The notes: generated by a model from the letters alone, not told the origin. Shown: positions 27,895 to 37,220, numbered from the stretch's first letter. The stretch is 64,000 bases of DNA from Geminicoccus roseus DSM 18922 (GCF_000427665.1 NZ_KE386572.1:2008196-2072195), one strand, 5' to 3'. Made by a program: numbers and translations.

Positions 27895-29007
27895 TCAGCC
27901 TGCGATCAGCTCGTTCCATTTCTGGCTGATCCACTCGTCCCTTTCGACATAGAGGTCGTAGCGGGGAATGATCGGCGGGATGTCGCTGCCGACCGCGGCG
28001 AATTCCTCGGCGGTGAGGTCGGTGGTGTCGCGCCGGACCGTGGGCGCGGTCCCGACCTTGCGGGCCAGCTTCGCCTGGATGTCCGGGCGGCACATGTAGT
28101 CGATGAAGACATGCGCCTCGTCGAGCGCGGTGGAAGTCTTCACCACGCACCAGGAGCCGGAATCCAGCACGCCGCCTTCCTCGGGGAAGGTCGAGCGGAC
28201 CGGCTTGCTCTGGCTGGCGGCCAGCCCGGTGACGTCGTGGTAGTACTCGCCCATCGGGATCTCGCCCGATTCCAGCGCCTGCTGGAACTGGCCCTCGTCG
28301 CGCCACCAGAGTTGTACGTTCGGCACCAGCTCCTTCAGCTTGTCGAGCGCCTTCTGCACGCCGGCCTCGTCGGCCAGCATGTCGGTGCCGCCGAACCAGG
28401 TCTTGGCGGTGATCTCCAGCAGGAAGGAGTTCTGGGCCAGCGCCATCAGGCCGAGCAGGCCGGCATTGTCCTCGTCCCACAACGCCTTCCAGGAGGTCGG
28501 CGCCTCGGGGAACTCCTCGGTGTTGGTGGCGAGCGTCACGTACCAGGATACCGCGCCGATTCCGCTGATCGAGCCGTCGGGATAGCGGTGGATGAAATGC
28601 TCGTGCAGGTTCTGGGCGTTGGGCAGCTTCGATTCGTCGAGCTTCGCCCACAGCTCCGAGTTCTCGCCCTTGAGCCTGGCGACCTGGGCCATCATCGAGA
28701 CATCAGCGGGCGCGGCGCCGGCGCGGGCCGCGGTCTGCAACTGCACCAGCCAGGCCTCGCCGGTCGGTTCGGCCACCGATTCCACCTCGATCCCGGTCTC
28801 CGCGGTGAAGTCCGGGTAGATGTGCTCGTCGAAGCTTTCCTTGAAGTAGCCGCCATAGGTGCCGACCTTGAGCGTGCCGGCGGCCCGCGCAGGGCTGGGG
28901 CGCAGGCCGGTTCCGGCGAGCGCGCCGAGCGCCGCGGCGCCCAGCATCAGCTGCCGGCGCCCGCTGGTCAGGAGCCCATGTCCTGACGATCCCATCAACT
29001 TTGCCAT
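27895..29007 (-). CDS. ABC transporter periplasmic solute-binding protein, PotD/PotF type
   Basis: A 370-residue extracellular solute-binding protein. The N-terminus has a twin-arginine-like signal (TSGRRQLMLGAAALGALAG, cleavage around ARA-AG), suggesting Tat export. The mature part begins KVGTYGGYFKESFDEHIYPDF and contains the binding-protein features of the spermidine/putrescine group (LWDEDNAGLLGLMA, GEYYHDVTGLAASQ, DYMCRPDIQAKLA). Start ATG 29007 is preferred to the in-frame ATG at 29130 because the latter adds a polar, highly charged stretch before the signal. First gene of the nine-gene operon; it sets which guanidino or polyamine compound enters. Confidence 0.9.
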   Translation of the reverse strand: MAKLMGSSGHGLLTSGRRQLMLGAAALGALAGTGLRPSPARAAGTLKVGTYGGYFKESFDEHIYPDFTAETGIEVESVAEPTGEAWLVQLQTAARAGAAPADVSMMAQVARLKGENSELWAKLDESKLPNAQNLHEHFIHRYPDGSISGIGAVSWYVTLATNTEEFPEAPTSWKALWDEDNAGLLGLMALAQNSFLLEITAKTWFGGTDMLADEAGVQKALDKLKELVPNVQLWWRDEGQFQQALESGEIPMGEYYHDVTGLAASQSKPVRSTFPEEGGVLDSGSWCVVKTSTALDEAHVFIDYMCRPDIQAKLARKVGTAPTVRRDTTDLTAEEFAAVGSDIPPIIPRYDLYVERDEWISQKWNELIAG

Positions 29008-29129
29008 TGGTGACGTTCCCCGCTGCCGACGGGTGATCGCCACGCCGTCAGCCTCTCGCTTTCCATCATGCTTGCGAGCTTTTTCGGCATTCGTCAAAGG
29101 CTCGGGCTCTCTCCGGAACGCGACCCTCA

Positions 29130-29174
29130 TGCTAGAAAAGCGAACGGGCGGGGCAGCTTGGCTGCCCCGCCCGT
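29130..29174 (-). terminator. intrinsic terminator after the SGNH hydrolase
   Basis: A perfect 14-base inverted repeat, ACGGGCGGGGCAGC (29144-29157) and GCTGCCCCGCCCGT (29161-29174), with a 3-base loop. On the minus strand it is followed by TCGCTTTTCT. It lies 35 bases past the SGNH hydrolase stop and separates that gene from the ABC/catabolic operon. Confidence 0.85.
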
Positions 29175-29208
29175 GTCACCTGACCAGAACCGCGCCCGAA
29201 GAGGAGCT

Positions 29209-30012
29209 TCAGCGGGTCCGGCAGACCAGGTCCAGCGTCCGGCTGAACTCGTCGGCCAGGAGCTGCTGGCCTTTGGCGCCAAAATGGTTGTCGTTGTAGA
29301 ACAGCGCGGTGGTGCCGGCGTTGTTCGGATCGGCGGTGGTGACGTTCTGCAGGCCGTACACCAACGGGCGGGCAAAGATGTCGGTGAACCGCCGGTAGAC
29401 GTTGGCGCAGAGCATGCCCCGGTGCGTGGCGCGGCGCTGGGCGATGAAGTCGTAGGTGAAGGTCAGCCAGTGGCGGGTTCGCGGCAGGAACTCGGTGCGC
29501 TTCTTCGGGTTCCGGCTCCAGTCGTGCACCGCGGTGATCAGCAGCCGGCGGTTGCCGGTGGCGGCGCCGGCGGTAAGCAGCCGGTCGACCCCGACCCGGA
29601 AGTCGGCCTTCGCCTGGTTCAGGTTCGCCCAGCGCGCGTCCGCGTAGCGGGCGATGTCGTTGTAGCCGAAATAGACGACCGTGATGTCGTCCGGCCCATA
29701 GTTGGGCGCCGCCAGGAAGGTATCGAGCTGCTTCTTGAACGTCCCGTTCAACGGCGAGCTATAGTCCATGGCGGTGGCGCCGGACACGGCAAGGTTGCGC
29801 ATGCTGACGGCGCGGCCGCGGTTGACCAGCAGCTCCGGCCAGCTCGGGAACACCTTGGAGGTCTGGGCGGTGTCGTAGAGGGGGTCGGAATAGCTGTCGC
29901 CCAGGACAACCAGACGCTGCGTGACCCGGTTGGTGATCGGGGCAGCGCGGACAATGGAAGGCGCGGCTACAGCAGCCAGGCCGCCCGCGATGATGTGGCG
30001 ACGGCTCAACAT
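29209..30012 (-). CDS. SGNH/GDSL-family hydrolase, exported
   Basis: A 267-residue esterase/lipase-like enzyme. The N-terminus MLSRRHIIAGGLAAVAAPSIVRA is a Tat-type signal with the twin arginine near the start. The nucleophile is Ser40 in VVLGDSYSD (block I); GYNDIA supplies the block III Asn; the C-terminal DNHFGAKG supplies the Asp-His pair. This layout matches the thermolabile-hemolysin/phospholipase-like GDSL group, but the natural ester is unknown. It is transcribed alone on the minus strand and ends at a strong terminator. Confidence 0.87.
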   Translation of the reverse strand: MLSRRHIIAGGLAAVAAPSIVRAAPITNRVTQRLVVLGDSYSDPLYDTAQTSKVFPSWPELLVNRGRAVSMRNLAVSGATAMDYSSPLNGTFKKQLDTFLAAPNYGPDDITVVYFGYNDIARYADARWANLNQAKADFRVGVDRLLTAGAATGNRRLLITAVHDWSRNPKKRTEFLPRTRHWLTFTYDFIAQRRATHRGMLCANVYRRFTDIFARPLVYGLQNVTTADPNNAGTTALFYNDNHFGAKGQQLLADEFSRTLDLVCRTR

Positions 30013-30163
30013 GGGTGGACCCGACCTCGTGCGGAAGAAGAACAGATGGTCGAGCCTACTAGTGGCACCCGCGCTGGTTGCATAGCCCCTGACCCTGGGC
30101 CAGGCATCCCATGGTGCTGACTTTCCATCAAACCTGCGTCAGCTCGGCGAATCTGTCACAGGT

Positions 30164-30688
30164 TCACCCGGCCAGGAGCTCATCGATCAGCGCGGTGGCC
30201 TGCGGCCCGTCCCACTCGGCGATCCCGAGCAGCCGCCCGACTTCCAGGCCCTCCTGGTCGATCACGATCGTCGCCGGCAGGCCGGGAGCGCCCAGCAGCC
30301 GCGCGGCTTTCACGGTCGGGTCGCGACCGATGGTCAGGTGCTCGGCGCCGACCTCGTCCATGAAGGCCTGCACCTTCTCGGCCGGCGCCCGGTCGACGCT
30401 CAGCGCCAGGACCAGGACCTCCTCCTTGGGGTATTTCGCCTGCAGCCGGTCCAGCGAGGGCATTTCGGTGCGGCACGGCGCGCACCAGGTGGCCCAGAGA
30501 TTGAGGACGACCACCCGGCCCTGCAGCGCCGACAGGTCGGTCTCGTTGCCGCTCTCGTCCAGGTACTTTATCTCGGGCAGCGCCGTGCGCTCGTCCGGCT
30601 TGCGGAAGTCGAACTTTTCCGCGGCGTTCGCCGTCCAGCCGGCCAGGCTGGCGAGGGCGGTGGTCAGGAGCAGGCGGCGGCGGTCCAC
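30164..30688 (-). CDS. TlpA/ResA-type thioredoxin-like protein
   Basis: A 174-residue exported thiol-disulfide protein. The redox motif WCAPC has Cys69 and Cys72 in a typical TlpA context ([21 protein letters not shown]), with the cis-Pro segment GLPATIVID. The N-terminus [22 protein letters not shown] is a signal peptide. The start is GTG 30688 because AGAGGT lies 7 bases upstream and the signal then begins correctly; the ATG at 30754 adds an unlikely leader and would overlap argH. It is divergent from argH with a 51-base gap. Likely reductant for cytochrome c maturation or other periplasmic thiols. Confidence 0.88.
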   Translation of the reverse strand: MDRRRLLLTTALASLAGWTANAAEKFDFRKPDERTALPEIKYLDESGNETDLSALQGRVVVLNLWATWCAPCRTEMPSLDRLQAKYPKEEVLVLALSVDRAPAEKVQAFMDEVGAEHLTIGRDPTVKAARLLGAPGLPATIVIDQEGLEVGRLLGIAEWDGPQATALIDELLAG

Positions 30689-30739
30689 GATCTTTACCTC
30701 TGGGTGCGAAATAGCGTGAGCAGCGGAAGCGGACGTAGC

Positions 30740-32107
30740 ATGTGGGGCGGTCATTTCCAGGAGGGGCCGGCCCCTCTCATGGAAGCGATCAACGCCTCGA
30801 TCCCCTTCGACCGCAGGCTGTGGCAGGAGGATCTGGAAGGCTCGGCGGCCCATGCGCGCATGTTGGCGGCAAAGGGCGTCATCGCCAAGGCCGACCGCGA
30901 CGAGATCCTGGCCGGGCTGGAGCGGATCGCCCAGAAGATCCAGGCGGGCGAGTTCGACTTCACCGCGGCCCTGGAGGACATCCACCTCAACGTCGAGGCG
31001 CGCCTGACCGAGGATGTCGGCGAGCCGGGCCGGCGGCTGCACACGGCGCGCTCGCGCAACGACCAGGTGGCCACCGACTTCAAGCTGTGGACCCGCCGGG
31101 CGATGCTGCGCGCGGATGCGCTCCTGCGCGACCTGCAGCGCGTCCTGCTGGACCTGGCTGAGCGCAACGCCGCGACGGTGATGCCGGGCTTCACCCACCT
31201 GCAGGCCGCCCAGCCGGTCACCTTCGGCCACCACATGATGGCCTATGTGGAGATGCTCGGCCGCGACCGCGCCCGGTTCAGGGATGCCTTCGGCCGGGCC
31301 GCCGACTGCCCGCTGGGGGCAGGGGCGCTGGCCGGCACCTCCTATCCGATCGACCGGCAGGTGACCGCCCGCGAGCTGGGCTTCACCCGGCCGATGGCCA
31401 ACTCGATCGACGCGGTGTCCGACCGCGACTTCGCATTGGACTACCTGGCCAGCGCCTCGATCGGGGCGGTCCATCTGTCCCGCATGGCCGAGGAACTGGT
31501 GCTGTGGAGCACGCCGCAGTTCGGCTTCGTGCGGATGCCGGAAGCGTTCACCTCCGGCAGCTCGATCATGCCGCAGAAGCGCAACCCGGACGCGGCCGAG
31601 CTGGTGCGCGGCAAGTCCGGCCGGATCCTGGGCCACCTCCAGGCTTTGCTCGTGGTCCTCAAGGGCCTGCCGCTCGCCTATTCCAAGGACATGCAGGAGG
31701 ACAAGGAGGGGGTGTTCGACGCTGTGGACAGCTACGAGCTGGTCCTGCGCGCCACCACCGCCATGCTGGAAGGCATCACCCTGTTCCCGGACAGGATGCG
31801 CGCCGCCGCCGGCGTCGGCTACACCAACGCCACCGACCTCGCCGACTGGCTGGTCCGCGAGGGCGACGTGCCGTTCCGCGACGCCCACGGCATCGCCGCG
31901 CGCTGCGTGAAGGTGGCGGAGGAGCGCGGCTGCGCCCTGGAGGAACTGCCACTCGACGCGATGCAGGCGGTGGACGCGCGGATCGACCAGCGGATCTTCG
32001 CCGTCCTGGGCGTCGAGAACTCGGTCGCCAGCCGCACCAGCGAGGGTGGCACCGCCCCGGTCCGGGTGCTGGAGGCGATCGCCGCCGCCAAGGTACGTTT
32101 CCTGTGA
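30740..32107 (+). CDS. argH: argininosuccinate lyase
   Basis: Cleaves argininosuccinate to arginine and fumarate, the last step of arginine synthesis; homotetrameric, cytoplasmic. The 455 residues contain [29 protein letters not shown] and the superfamily signature [11 protein letters not shown] with the catalytic Ser275. Length is typical. The ATG at 30740 begins [10 protein letters not shown], a usual ArgH N-terminus. The stop overlaps the start of lptM, and lysA follows, so arginine and lysine biosynthetic genes share a transcript. Confidence 0.96.
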   Translation: MWGGHFQEGPAPLMEAINASIPFDRRLWQEDLEGSAAHARMLAAKGVIAKADRDEILAGLERIAQKIQAGEFDFTAALEDIHLNVEARLTEDVGEPGRRLHTARSRNDQVATDFKLWTRRAMLRADALLRDLQRVLLDLAERNAATVMPGFTHLQAAQPVTFGHHMMAYVEMLGRDRARFRDAFGRAADCPLGAGALAGTSYPIDRQVTARELGFTRPMANSIDAVSDRDFALDYLASASIGAVHLSRMAEELVLWSTPQFGFVRMPEAFTSGSSIMPQKRNPDAAELVRGKSGRILGHLQALLVVLKGLPLAYSKDMQEDKEGVFDAVDSYELVLRATTAMLEGITLFPDRMRAAAGVGYTNATDLADWLVREGDVPFRDAHGIAARCVKVAEERGCALEELPLDAMQAVDARIDQRIFAVLGVENSVASRTSEGGTAPVRVLEAIAAAKVRFL

Positions 32108-32256
32108 TGCCCCTCCCTTCCCACCGGATGGTTGCCATGCGCCCGCTCGCCCTCGCCGCCCTGCTCGCCCTGGCCCTGGCCACCGCCGCCTGCGGCAAGA
32201 AGGGTGACCCGGAGGTTCCGCCGCCCGAGCCGGCGGCTGCCGAGAACGACGGATGA
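32107..32256 (+). CDS. lptM: LptM-like small lipoprotein
   Basis: A 49-residue lipoprotein. After a hydrophobic signal (RPLALAALLALALATAAC) the mature part starts CGKKGDPEVPPPEP, the hallmark of the LptM (YifL) family, which assists assembly of the LptDE lipopolysaccharide translocon in the outer membrane. The start used is ATG 32107 (TGATG overlap with argH); ATG 32137 gives a shorter, also valid signal (39 residues). The stop overlaps the lysA start by four bases. The argH-lptM-lysA order is common in proteobacteria. Confidence 0.85.
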   Translation: MPLPSHRMVAMRPLALAALLALALATAACGKKGDPEVPPPEPAAAENDG

Positions 32257-33512
32257 CCGGCATGTTCCAGCGCCGGGACGGCCGGCTGTTCGCCGAGGAG
32301 GTGGCGCTGACCGACATTGCGGAGGCGGTCGGCACGCCCGTCTACGTCAATTCGGCCAACGGGATGCGCCAGCAGGCGCGGATCCTCCAGGAGGCCTTCG
32401 CCGGCCAGGACGTCCGGATCTGCTATGCGGTGAAGGCCAACCACCACCTGGCGGTGCTCCGGCTGTTCGCCGGGATGGGCCTGGGCATGGACACCGTTTC
32501 CGGCGGCGAGATCGCCCGGTCGATCCGGGCGGGCTGCCCCCCGGACCGGATCGTGTTCGCCGGGATCGCCAAGGACGACGACGAGATGCGGCTGGGGCTC
32601 CAGCACGGCATCTACCAGTTCAACGTCGAATCGGTGGAGGAACTGCACCGGCTGGACCAGGTGGCGCGCGCGGTCGGCCGGCGGGCGCCGGTGGCGCTGC
32701 GGGTCAACCCCAACGTCGCGGCCGGCGGGCACGACAAGATCTCCACCGGCCGCAAGGGCGACAAGTTCGGCGTGCCGCTGGAGGATGCGCTGGAGATCCT
32801 GACCGCGGCGGACGGCATGGAGGGGGTCGAGCCGGTCGGCCTGCACTGCCATATCGGCTCGCAGATCGTCGAGCTGGCTCCCTTCGAGACCGCCTACCAG
32901 CGGGTGATCGAGGCATGGCGGGCGATCCGTGCCGGCGGCGTGGCGCTGTCCCGGATCGATTTCGGCGGCGGCTTCGGCGTGCGCTACCAGGAGCCGCCGC
33001 GCTTCCGGATCCCCGACTACGCCGCCATGGTGAAGCGGCTCACCGCCGGCCTCGGCGCCACGGTCGTGCTGGAGCCGGGCCGGTTCCTGGTCGCGGAGCA
33101 GGCGGTGCTGCTGACCCGGGCGATCTATCTCAAGCAGACCGCCGACCACCGTTTCCTGGTCCTGGACGCCGGCATGAACACGCTGATCCGGCCGGCCATG
33201 TACGGCGCCTGGCACGACATCGAGCCGGTCGAGGGCGGGCGGGGCGACGAGGCGCCGACCGAGGTGGTGGGGCCGATCTGCGAGAGCAGCGACTTCTTTG
33301 CCCGCGGCCGGATGCTGCCGCGCCTGGAGGGAGGCGATTTGGTCGCGATCCTGCAGGCCGGCGCCTATGGAAGCGTGATGGCGTCGGACTACAATTCTAG
33401 GCCAGGCCCGGCCGAGGTCATGGTAGATGGAAGCCAGTTCGACGTGATCACCCGGCGCCGGCCGGTCGAGCTACAGTTCGAGGACGAGGTGATACCCCGC
33501 TGGCTCGGATAA
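32253..33512 (+). CDS. lysA: diaminopimelate decarboxylase
   Basis: PLP enzyme (alanine-racemase fold type III) that decarboxylates meso-diaminopimelate to L-lysine. The 419 residues show the PLP lysine Lys61 in CYAVKANHH, VSGGEI, the glycine-rich IDFGGGFGV phosphate loop, EPGRFLVAE, and the substrate-side CESSDFFA motif. Start ATG 32253 overlaps lptM by four bases. Its substrate is also the cross-linking amino acid used by MurE in the cluster downstream. Confidence 0.96.
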   Translation: MTGMFQRRDGRLFAEEVALTDIAEAVGTPVYVNSANGMRQQARILQEAFAGQDVRICYAVKANHHLAVLRLFAGMGLGMDTVSGGEIARSIRAGCPPDRIVFAGIAKDDDEMRLGLQHGIYQFNVESVEELHRLDQVARAVGRRAPVALRVNPNVAAGGHDKISTGRKGDKFGVPLEDALEILTAADGMEGVEPVGLHCHIGSQIVELAPFETAYQRVIEAWRAIRAGGVALSRIDFGGGFGVRYQEPPRFRIPDYAAMVKRLTAGLGATVVLEPGRFLVAEQAVLLTRAIYLKQTADHRFLVLDAGMNTLIRPAMYGAWHDIEPVEGGRGDEAPTEVVGPICESSDFFARGRMLPRLEGGDLVAILQAGAYGSVMASDYNSRPGPAEVMVDGSQFDVITRRRPVELQFEDEVIPRWLG

Positions 33513-33559
33513 GCCGGGATGGCAGGCGGAGCTGCACCAGCCGAAGAAGGAAGCAGCCG

Positions 33560-36088
33560 ATGGACGGGGCGAAGCATGCGGCGAGGCTGCCGCGCCGACT
33601 GAACCGGGCCATCCGGGCGGCGCGCCTGTTCGTCGATGTCGAGCAGCTCTGGGCGGCCGCGCGCTGGCCGCTTCTGGTGCTCTGCCTGTTCCTGATCCTG
33701 GCCCTGGCTGGGATCCTGCCAAGGCTCCCGGCGGCACTGCATGCGCTGGTGCTGGCCGGCTTCGCCGGCAGCTTCCTTTATGCCGGTTATCGCGCCTTCC
33801 GCGGCTTCCGACCAGCAGGGCGCAGCCAGGCGCTGCAGCGGCTGGAGGCGGACAGCGGCTTTTCCCACGCGCCCTTGCAGGGCCTGGACGACCGGCTGGC
33901 CGGCGGCGGGGATGATCCTTTCACCCGCGCCTTGTGGAAGCGGCACCAGGCCCGGCTGGCAGTCCTGGCCGAGCAGACCAGGCTCACCCCGCCGCGCTCG
34001 CAGCTGCCACGGCTGGACCCCTGGGCGATCCGGGCGGCGGTCGTCCTGTTGCTGGCGGTGGCGCTGGTCGACGCGGAGGGCCGGATCGGCCAGCGCCTGA
34101 CCGAGGCGCTGGTCCCGGGCGTGGCCGCCCGGGAAGGTGCCGAGGCGATCACCGCCACCCTGTGGATCGAGCCGCCCGCCTATACCCGCCTGCCGCCGCG
34201 GATGATCGAGGCGGGCGGCGAGCGCACCATCGTGCCGATCGGCTCCCAGGCCCTGCTGCAGGTCCACCACCTGCCGCCAGGCGAGGCAGCTCCGGCGGTC
34301 GTGTTCGAGGGCACCAGCCTGGCGGCGACCCGGCTGGGCGAAGCCAGCGCCGAGGCGCGCCTGGACGTGCTGCACGACGGCGACCTGATCGTGCAGGGCG
34401 AGGAGGGTGCCGAGATCGCGCGCTTCCTGCTGGCGGCCCAGCCGGACCGCCGTCCCGGCATCCGGAGCGAGGGCGAGCCCGCCATCACCCTGCGCAACGC
34501 CCTGGAGATCGGCTGGAGCGGCGACGACGATTACGGGCTGGTCTCGGTCGCCCTGGAGATCGAGCCGGTCGAAGGCGGCCGGGCGCCCGAGCGGATCGCC
34601 CTGAAGTCGCTGCCTGAACAGCCGCGCGAGGCGAAGGGCCGCTCCTACCTGGACACCACCCCGCATCCGCTCGCCGGCGCCCAGGTCCGCCTGGTGCTGG
34701 TCGCGGTGGATGCGGCGGGGCAGGAAGGCCGCTCCGAGCCGATCGTCCTGACCCTGCCCGAGCGCAGCTTCGAGCATCCGGTCGCCCGGGCGATCATCGA
34801 GCAGCGCAAGGATCTGGCTGCCGACCCGCAGGAGCGGGAGGCGGTGGCCGACGTGCTGGACCAGCTGGCCGGCACGCAGATGATGGAGGACCTGCCGGCC
34901 TCGGTGCCCCTGTCGCTGAACAGTGCCGCGGAACGGCTGCGCCGGGGCGAGATCTCCGAGGCCGAGCTGGAATCGGTGCTGGAACAGCTCTGGGAGACGG
35001 CGCTGTTCGTCGAGGAAGGCCAGATGGCCACCGCCGAGCGCGACATGCGCCGCCTGCAGGAGGAGCTGGAGCGGGCGCTGGCCGAGGGGCGGGACGATAC
35101 CGAGATCGAGCGGCTGATGGACGAGCTGCAGGAGGCGATGAACCGCTACCTGGACGAGCTGACCCGTCAGGCGCTGGCCGAGGCGATGCGCGATCCCGAG
35201 GCGCTGGAGCGGGCGCTGCGCCAGCAGCTCGAGCAGCCGCCGGGCGCGCCGGATCCCAACATGGTCGACCGGCAGGACCTCCAGGACATGCTCGACCGGG
35301 CCCGCGAGATGCTCAAGAGCGGCTCGCGCGAGGCGGCCGAGCAGATGCTCTCGCAGCTGCGCGAGATGATGGAGAACCTGCAGGCGCAGCTGCCGATGCC
35401 GCAGGGCGCCCCCACCCCGGGCGAGCAGGCCCTATCGGACCTGCAGGAGGCGATCCGCCGCCAGCAGATGCTGCAGGACGAGGCGTTCCGGATGGACCGG
35501 CAGATGAACGGGGCGCAGCAGCCGGGCCAGGAGGGCCAGGAGGGGCAGCAAGGCCAGGAGGGGCAGCCGCAGATGACCCCGCAGCAGCTCGCCCAGCTCC
35601 AGGAGATGCTGCGCCGCGAGCTCGGGCGGATCATGGAAGGGCTGGCCGAGCAGGGCATGGAGCTTCCGGACCAGCTGGGCCAGGCGGAACTGCAGATGCG
35701 TGGCGCCGAGGGCCAGCTCCAGCAGGGCAGTCCCGGCGCCGCCACCGATCCGCAGGGGCAGGCGATGGCGCTGATGCAGGAGGCCGGCCGCGGGATCATG
35801 GACCAGATGCGCGAGCAGATGGGACAGGGTCAGGGGCAGGGTCCTGGCCGTGCCAGCGGCAGCCAGCCGGGCATGCCCGGCCGCGACCGGGCCGGCTGGC
35901 AGCGCGACCCGCTCGGCCGCTCGCAGGAAGGCATGGGCGGCGCCGACACCGACAGCACGGCGGTGCCGGACGAGGCGGCGCTGGGCCGGGCCCGGGCGGT
36001 GCTGGAGGAACTCTACCGGCGCTCGGGCGATCCGCGCCGGCCACGCATGGAGCTGGACTATTACGACCGGCTCCTCGAGCGGTTCTGA
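33560..36088 (+). CDS. TIGR02302/DUF4175 family membrane protein
   Basis: An 842-residue protein of the alphaproteobacterial TIGR02302 (DUF4175) family, function unknown. Hydrophobic segments lie at about residues 37-54, 58-78 and 155-171, so the N-terminus is membrane-anchored. From about residue 410 it becomes strongly helical and charged, with long Glu/Arg/Gln heptad-like stretches, then a Gln/Gly-rich low-complexity part (about 650-680) and a Met/Gln-rich C-terminus. The start has GAAGGAAG upstream. It lies between lysA and a peptidoglycan amidase, so an envelope role is possible, but this is only context. Confidence 0.88.
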   Translation: MDGAKHAARLPRRLNRAIRAARLFVDVEQLWAAARWPLLVLCLFLILALAGILPRLPAALHALVLAGFAGSFLYAGYRAFRGFRPAGRSQALQRLEADSGFSHAPLQGLDDRLAGGGDDPFTRALWKRHQARLAVLAEQTRLTPPRSQLPRLDPWAIRAAVVLLLAVALVDAEGRIGQRLTEALVPGVAAREGAEAITATLWIEPPAYTRLPPRMIEAGGERTIVPIGSQALLQVHHLPPGEAAPAVVFEGTSLAATRLGEASAEARLDVLHDGDLIVQGEEGAEIARFLLAAQPDRRPGIRSEGEPAITLRNALEIGWSGDDDYGLVSVALEIEPVEGGRAPERIALKSLPEQPREAKGRSYLDTTPHPLAGAQVRLVLVAVDAAGQEGRSEPIVLTLPERSFEHPVARAIIEQRKDLAADPQEREAVADVLDQLAGTQMMEDLPASVPLSLNSAAERLRRGEISEAELESVLEQLWETALFVEEGQMATAERDMRRLQEELERALAEGRDDTEIERLMDELQEAMNRYLDELTRQALAEAMRDPEALERALRQQLEQPPGAPDPNMVDRQDLQDMLDRAREMLKSGSREAAEQMLSQLREMMENLQAQLPMPQGAPTPGEQALSDLQEAIRRQQMLQDEAFRMDRQMNGAQQPGQEGQEGQQGQEGQPQMTPQQLAQLQEMLRRELGRIMEGLAEQGMELPDQLGQAELQMRGAEGQLQQGSPGAATDPQGQAMALMQEAGRGIMDQMREQMGQGQGQGPGRASGSQPGMPGRDRAGWQRDPLGRSQEGMGGADTDSTAVPDEAALGRARAVLEELYRRSGDPRRPRMELDYYDRLLERF

Positions 36089-36098
36089 GCCGCGGGTC

Positions 36099-36776
36099 CT
36101 GCCCTCGCCGAACCAGGACGACCGGCCGCAGGGCACGGCCGTTGATACGCTGATCCTGCATTATACCGGGATGCGGTCGGCGGCCGATGCCCTGGCGCGG
36201 CTGCGCGACCCGACAGCTGCGGTGAGCGCGCACTGGCTGGTCAACGAGGACGGGTCGGTGGTGGCGCTGGTTCCGGAGGCCAGGCGCGCCTGGCATGCCG
36301 GCGTCAGCGGCTGGGGCGCGCGCGTCGGCCTGAACGGCAGCTCGATCGGGGTGGAGATCGTCAATCCCGGCCACGAATGGGGCTATCGCCCGTTTCCCGA
36401 TCGGCAGGTCCAGGCGGTGATCCGGCTTTGCCGCGGCATCCTCGCCCGCTGGCCGGTGCCGGGCGGCCGGGTGCTGGGCCATGCCGAGATCGCCCCGCAC
36501 CGCAAGGAGGACCCGGGGGAGCTGTTTCCCTGGCGGCGGCTGGCCCTGGCCGGGATCGGCCGCTGGCCGGTGCCGGAGGGCGAGGCTGCGGCCGATCCGG
36601 AGCGGGGGCTGCGGGCGATCGGCTATCCGCTGGACCTGCCGGGCGTCACCCTGGCGCTGGCGCTGCGGGCGTTCCAGCGGCGCTACCGGCCGTCCCGCAT
36701 CGACGGGCACGCCGATCCGGAAACGTGCCGGCTGATTTCGGCCGTGGAAAAGCTTCAAGTCACCGAGTGGTCATGA
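36099..36776 (+). CDS. N-acetylmuramoyl-L-alanine amidase (AmiD-like)
   Basis: Zn amidase (Amidase_2) that cuts the bond between MurNAc and L-alanine in peptidoglycan. Visible features: LILHYTGM with the first zinc His, the SAHWLVNEDG and AWHAGVSGW blocks, GVEIVNPGHEWGYRPFPDRQ, and GHAEIAPHRKEDPGELFPW with the second His and Asp/Lys. A C-terminal peptidoglycan-binding-like helix bundle follows (residues about 165-220). No ATG, GTG or TTG is available near the natural N-terminus (PSPNQDDR); the only candidates are CTG 36099, used here, or far-upstream ATG 35850 inside the previous gene. A downstream ATG (36171) would remove the zinc ligand. Confidence 0.8.
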   Translation: MPSPNQDDRPQGTAVDTLILHYTGMRSAADALARLRDPTAAVSAHWLVNEDGSVVALVPEARRAWHAGVSGWGARVGLNGSSIGVEIVNPGHEWGYRPFPDRQVQAVIRLCRGILARWPVPGGRVLGHAEIAPHRKEDPGELFPWRRLALAGIGRWPVPEGEAAADPERGLRAIGYPLDLPGVTLALALRAFQRRYRPSRIDGHADPETCRLISAVEKLQVTEWS

Positions 36777-36788
36777 TAGAGGCCCTGC

Positions 36789-37194
36789 CTGCATCAGGCG
36801 GCCGGGCGGCCGCGCTCCCGCCAGCGATGGAGGGGCGAGGAAAGTCCGGGCTCCACGGAAGCACGGTGCCGGGTAACGCCCGGCGGAGGCGACTCCAGGG
36901 AAAGTGCCACAGAGATCGGTCAGCCCGCCTGGGCCCTTTCGGGGGCCTGCGGGTCATGGTGAAAAGGTGCGGTAAGAGCGCACCGCGCGGCCGGCAACGG
37001 CCGTGGCACGGTAAACCCCACCGGGAGCAAGACCAAATAGGGACGACAGCGGGCTTCGCGCCCGCAGGCCTGCTTCCGGGCTGGTCGTCCGGGTCGGTCG
37101 CGCGAGGCGGCGCGTGAGCGCCGTCCCAGAGGAATGGTCGCCGCCCGCCTTCGTGGCGGGCACAGAACCCGGCTTACAGGCCGCCTGATGCCTT
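36789..37194 (+). ncRNA. rnpB: RNase P RNA, bacterial class A
   Basis: Catalytic RNA of ribonuclease P, which matures tRNA 5' ends with the RnpA protein. The conserved cores are all present in order: GAGGAAAGTCCGGGCTCC (36836 on), GTGCCGGGTAACGCCCGG, CACAGAGA (36909 on), GGTAAACCCCACC, AGAGGAATGG, and the 3' CACAGAACCCGGCTTACAGG. The terminal helix P1 is formed by GCATCAGGCGGCC (36791-36803) and GGCCGCCTGATGC (37179-37191), which sets the ends to within a few bases. It lies 12 bases behind the amidase gene. Confidence 0.97.
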
Positions 37195-37220
37195 CTCGCC
37201 AAGTGGTAGAATTCCGGAGG

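Noticed and set aside
29144-29174. CRISPR or mobile-element terminal repeat
   Set aside because: Single inverted repeat followed by a T-rich tail after a stop codon; a terminator explains it.
30740-32256. argH read as arginine catabolism linked to the operon at 18782-29007
   Set aside because: ArgH is biosynthetic, on the opposite strand and separated by two other genes and a terminator.
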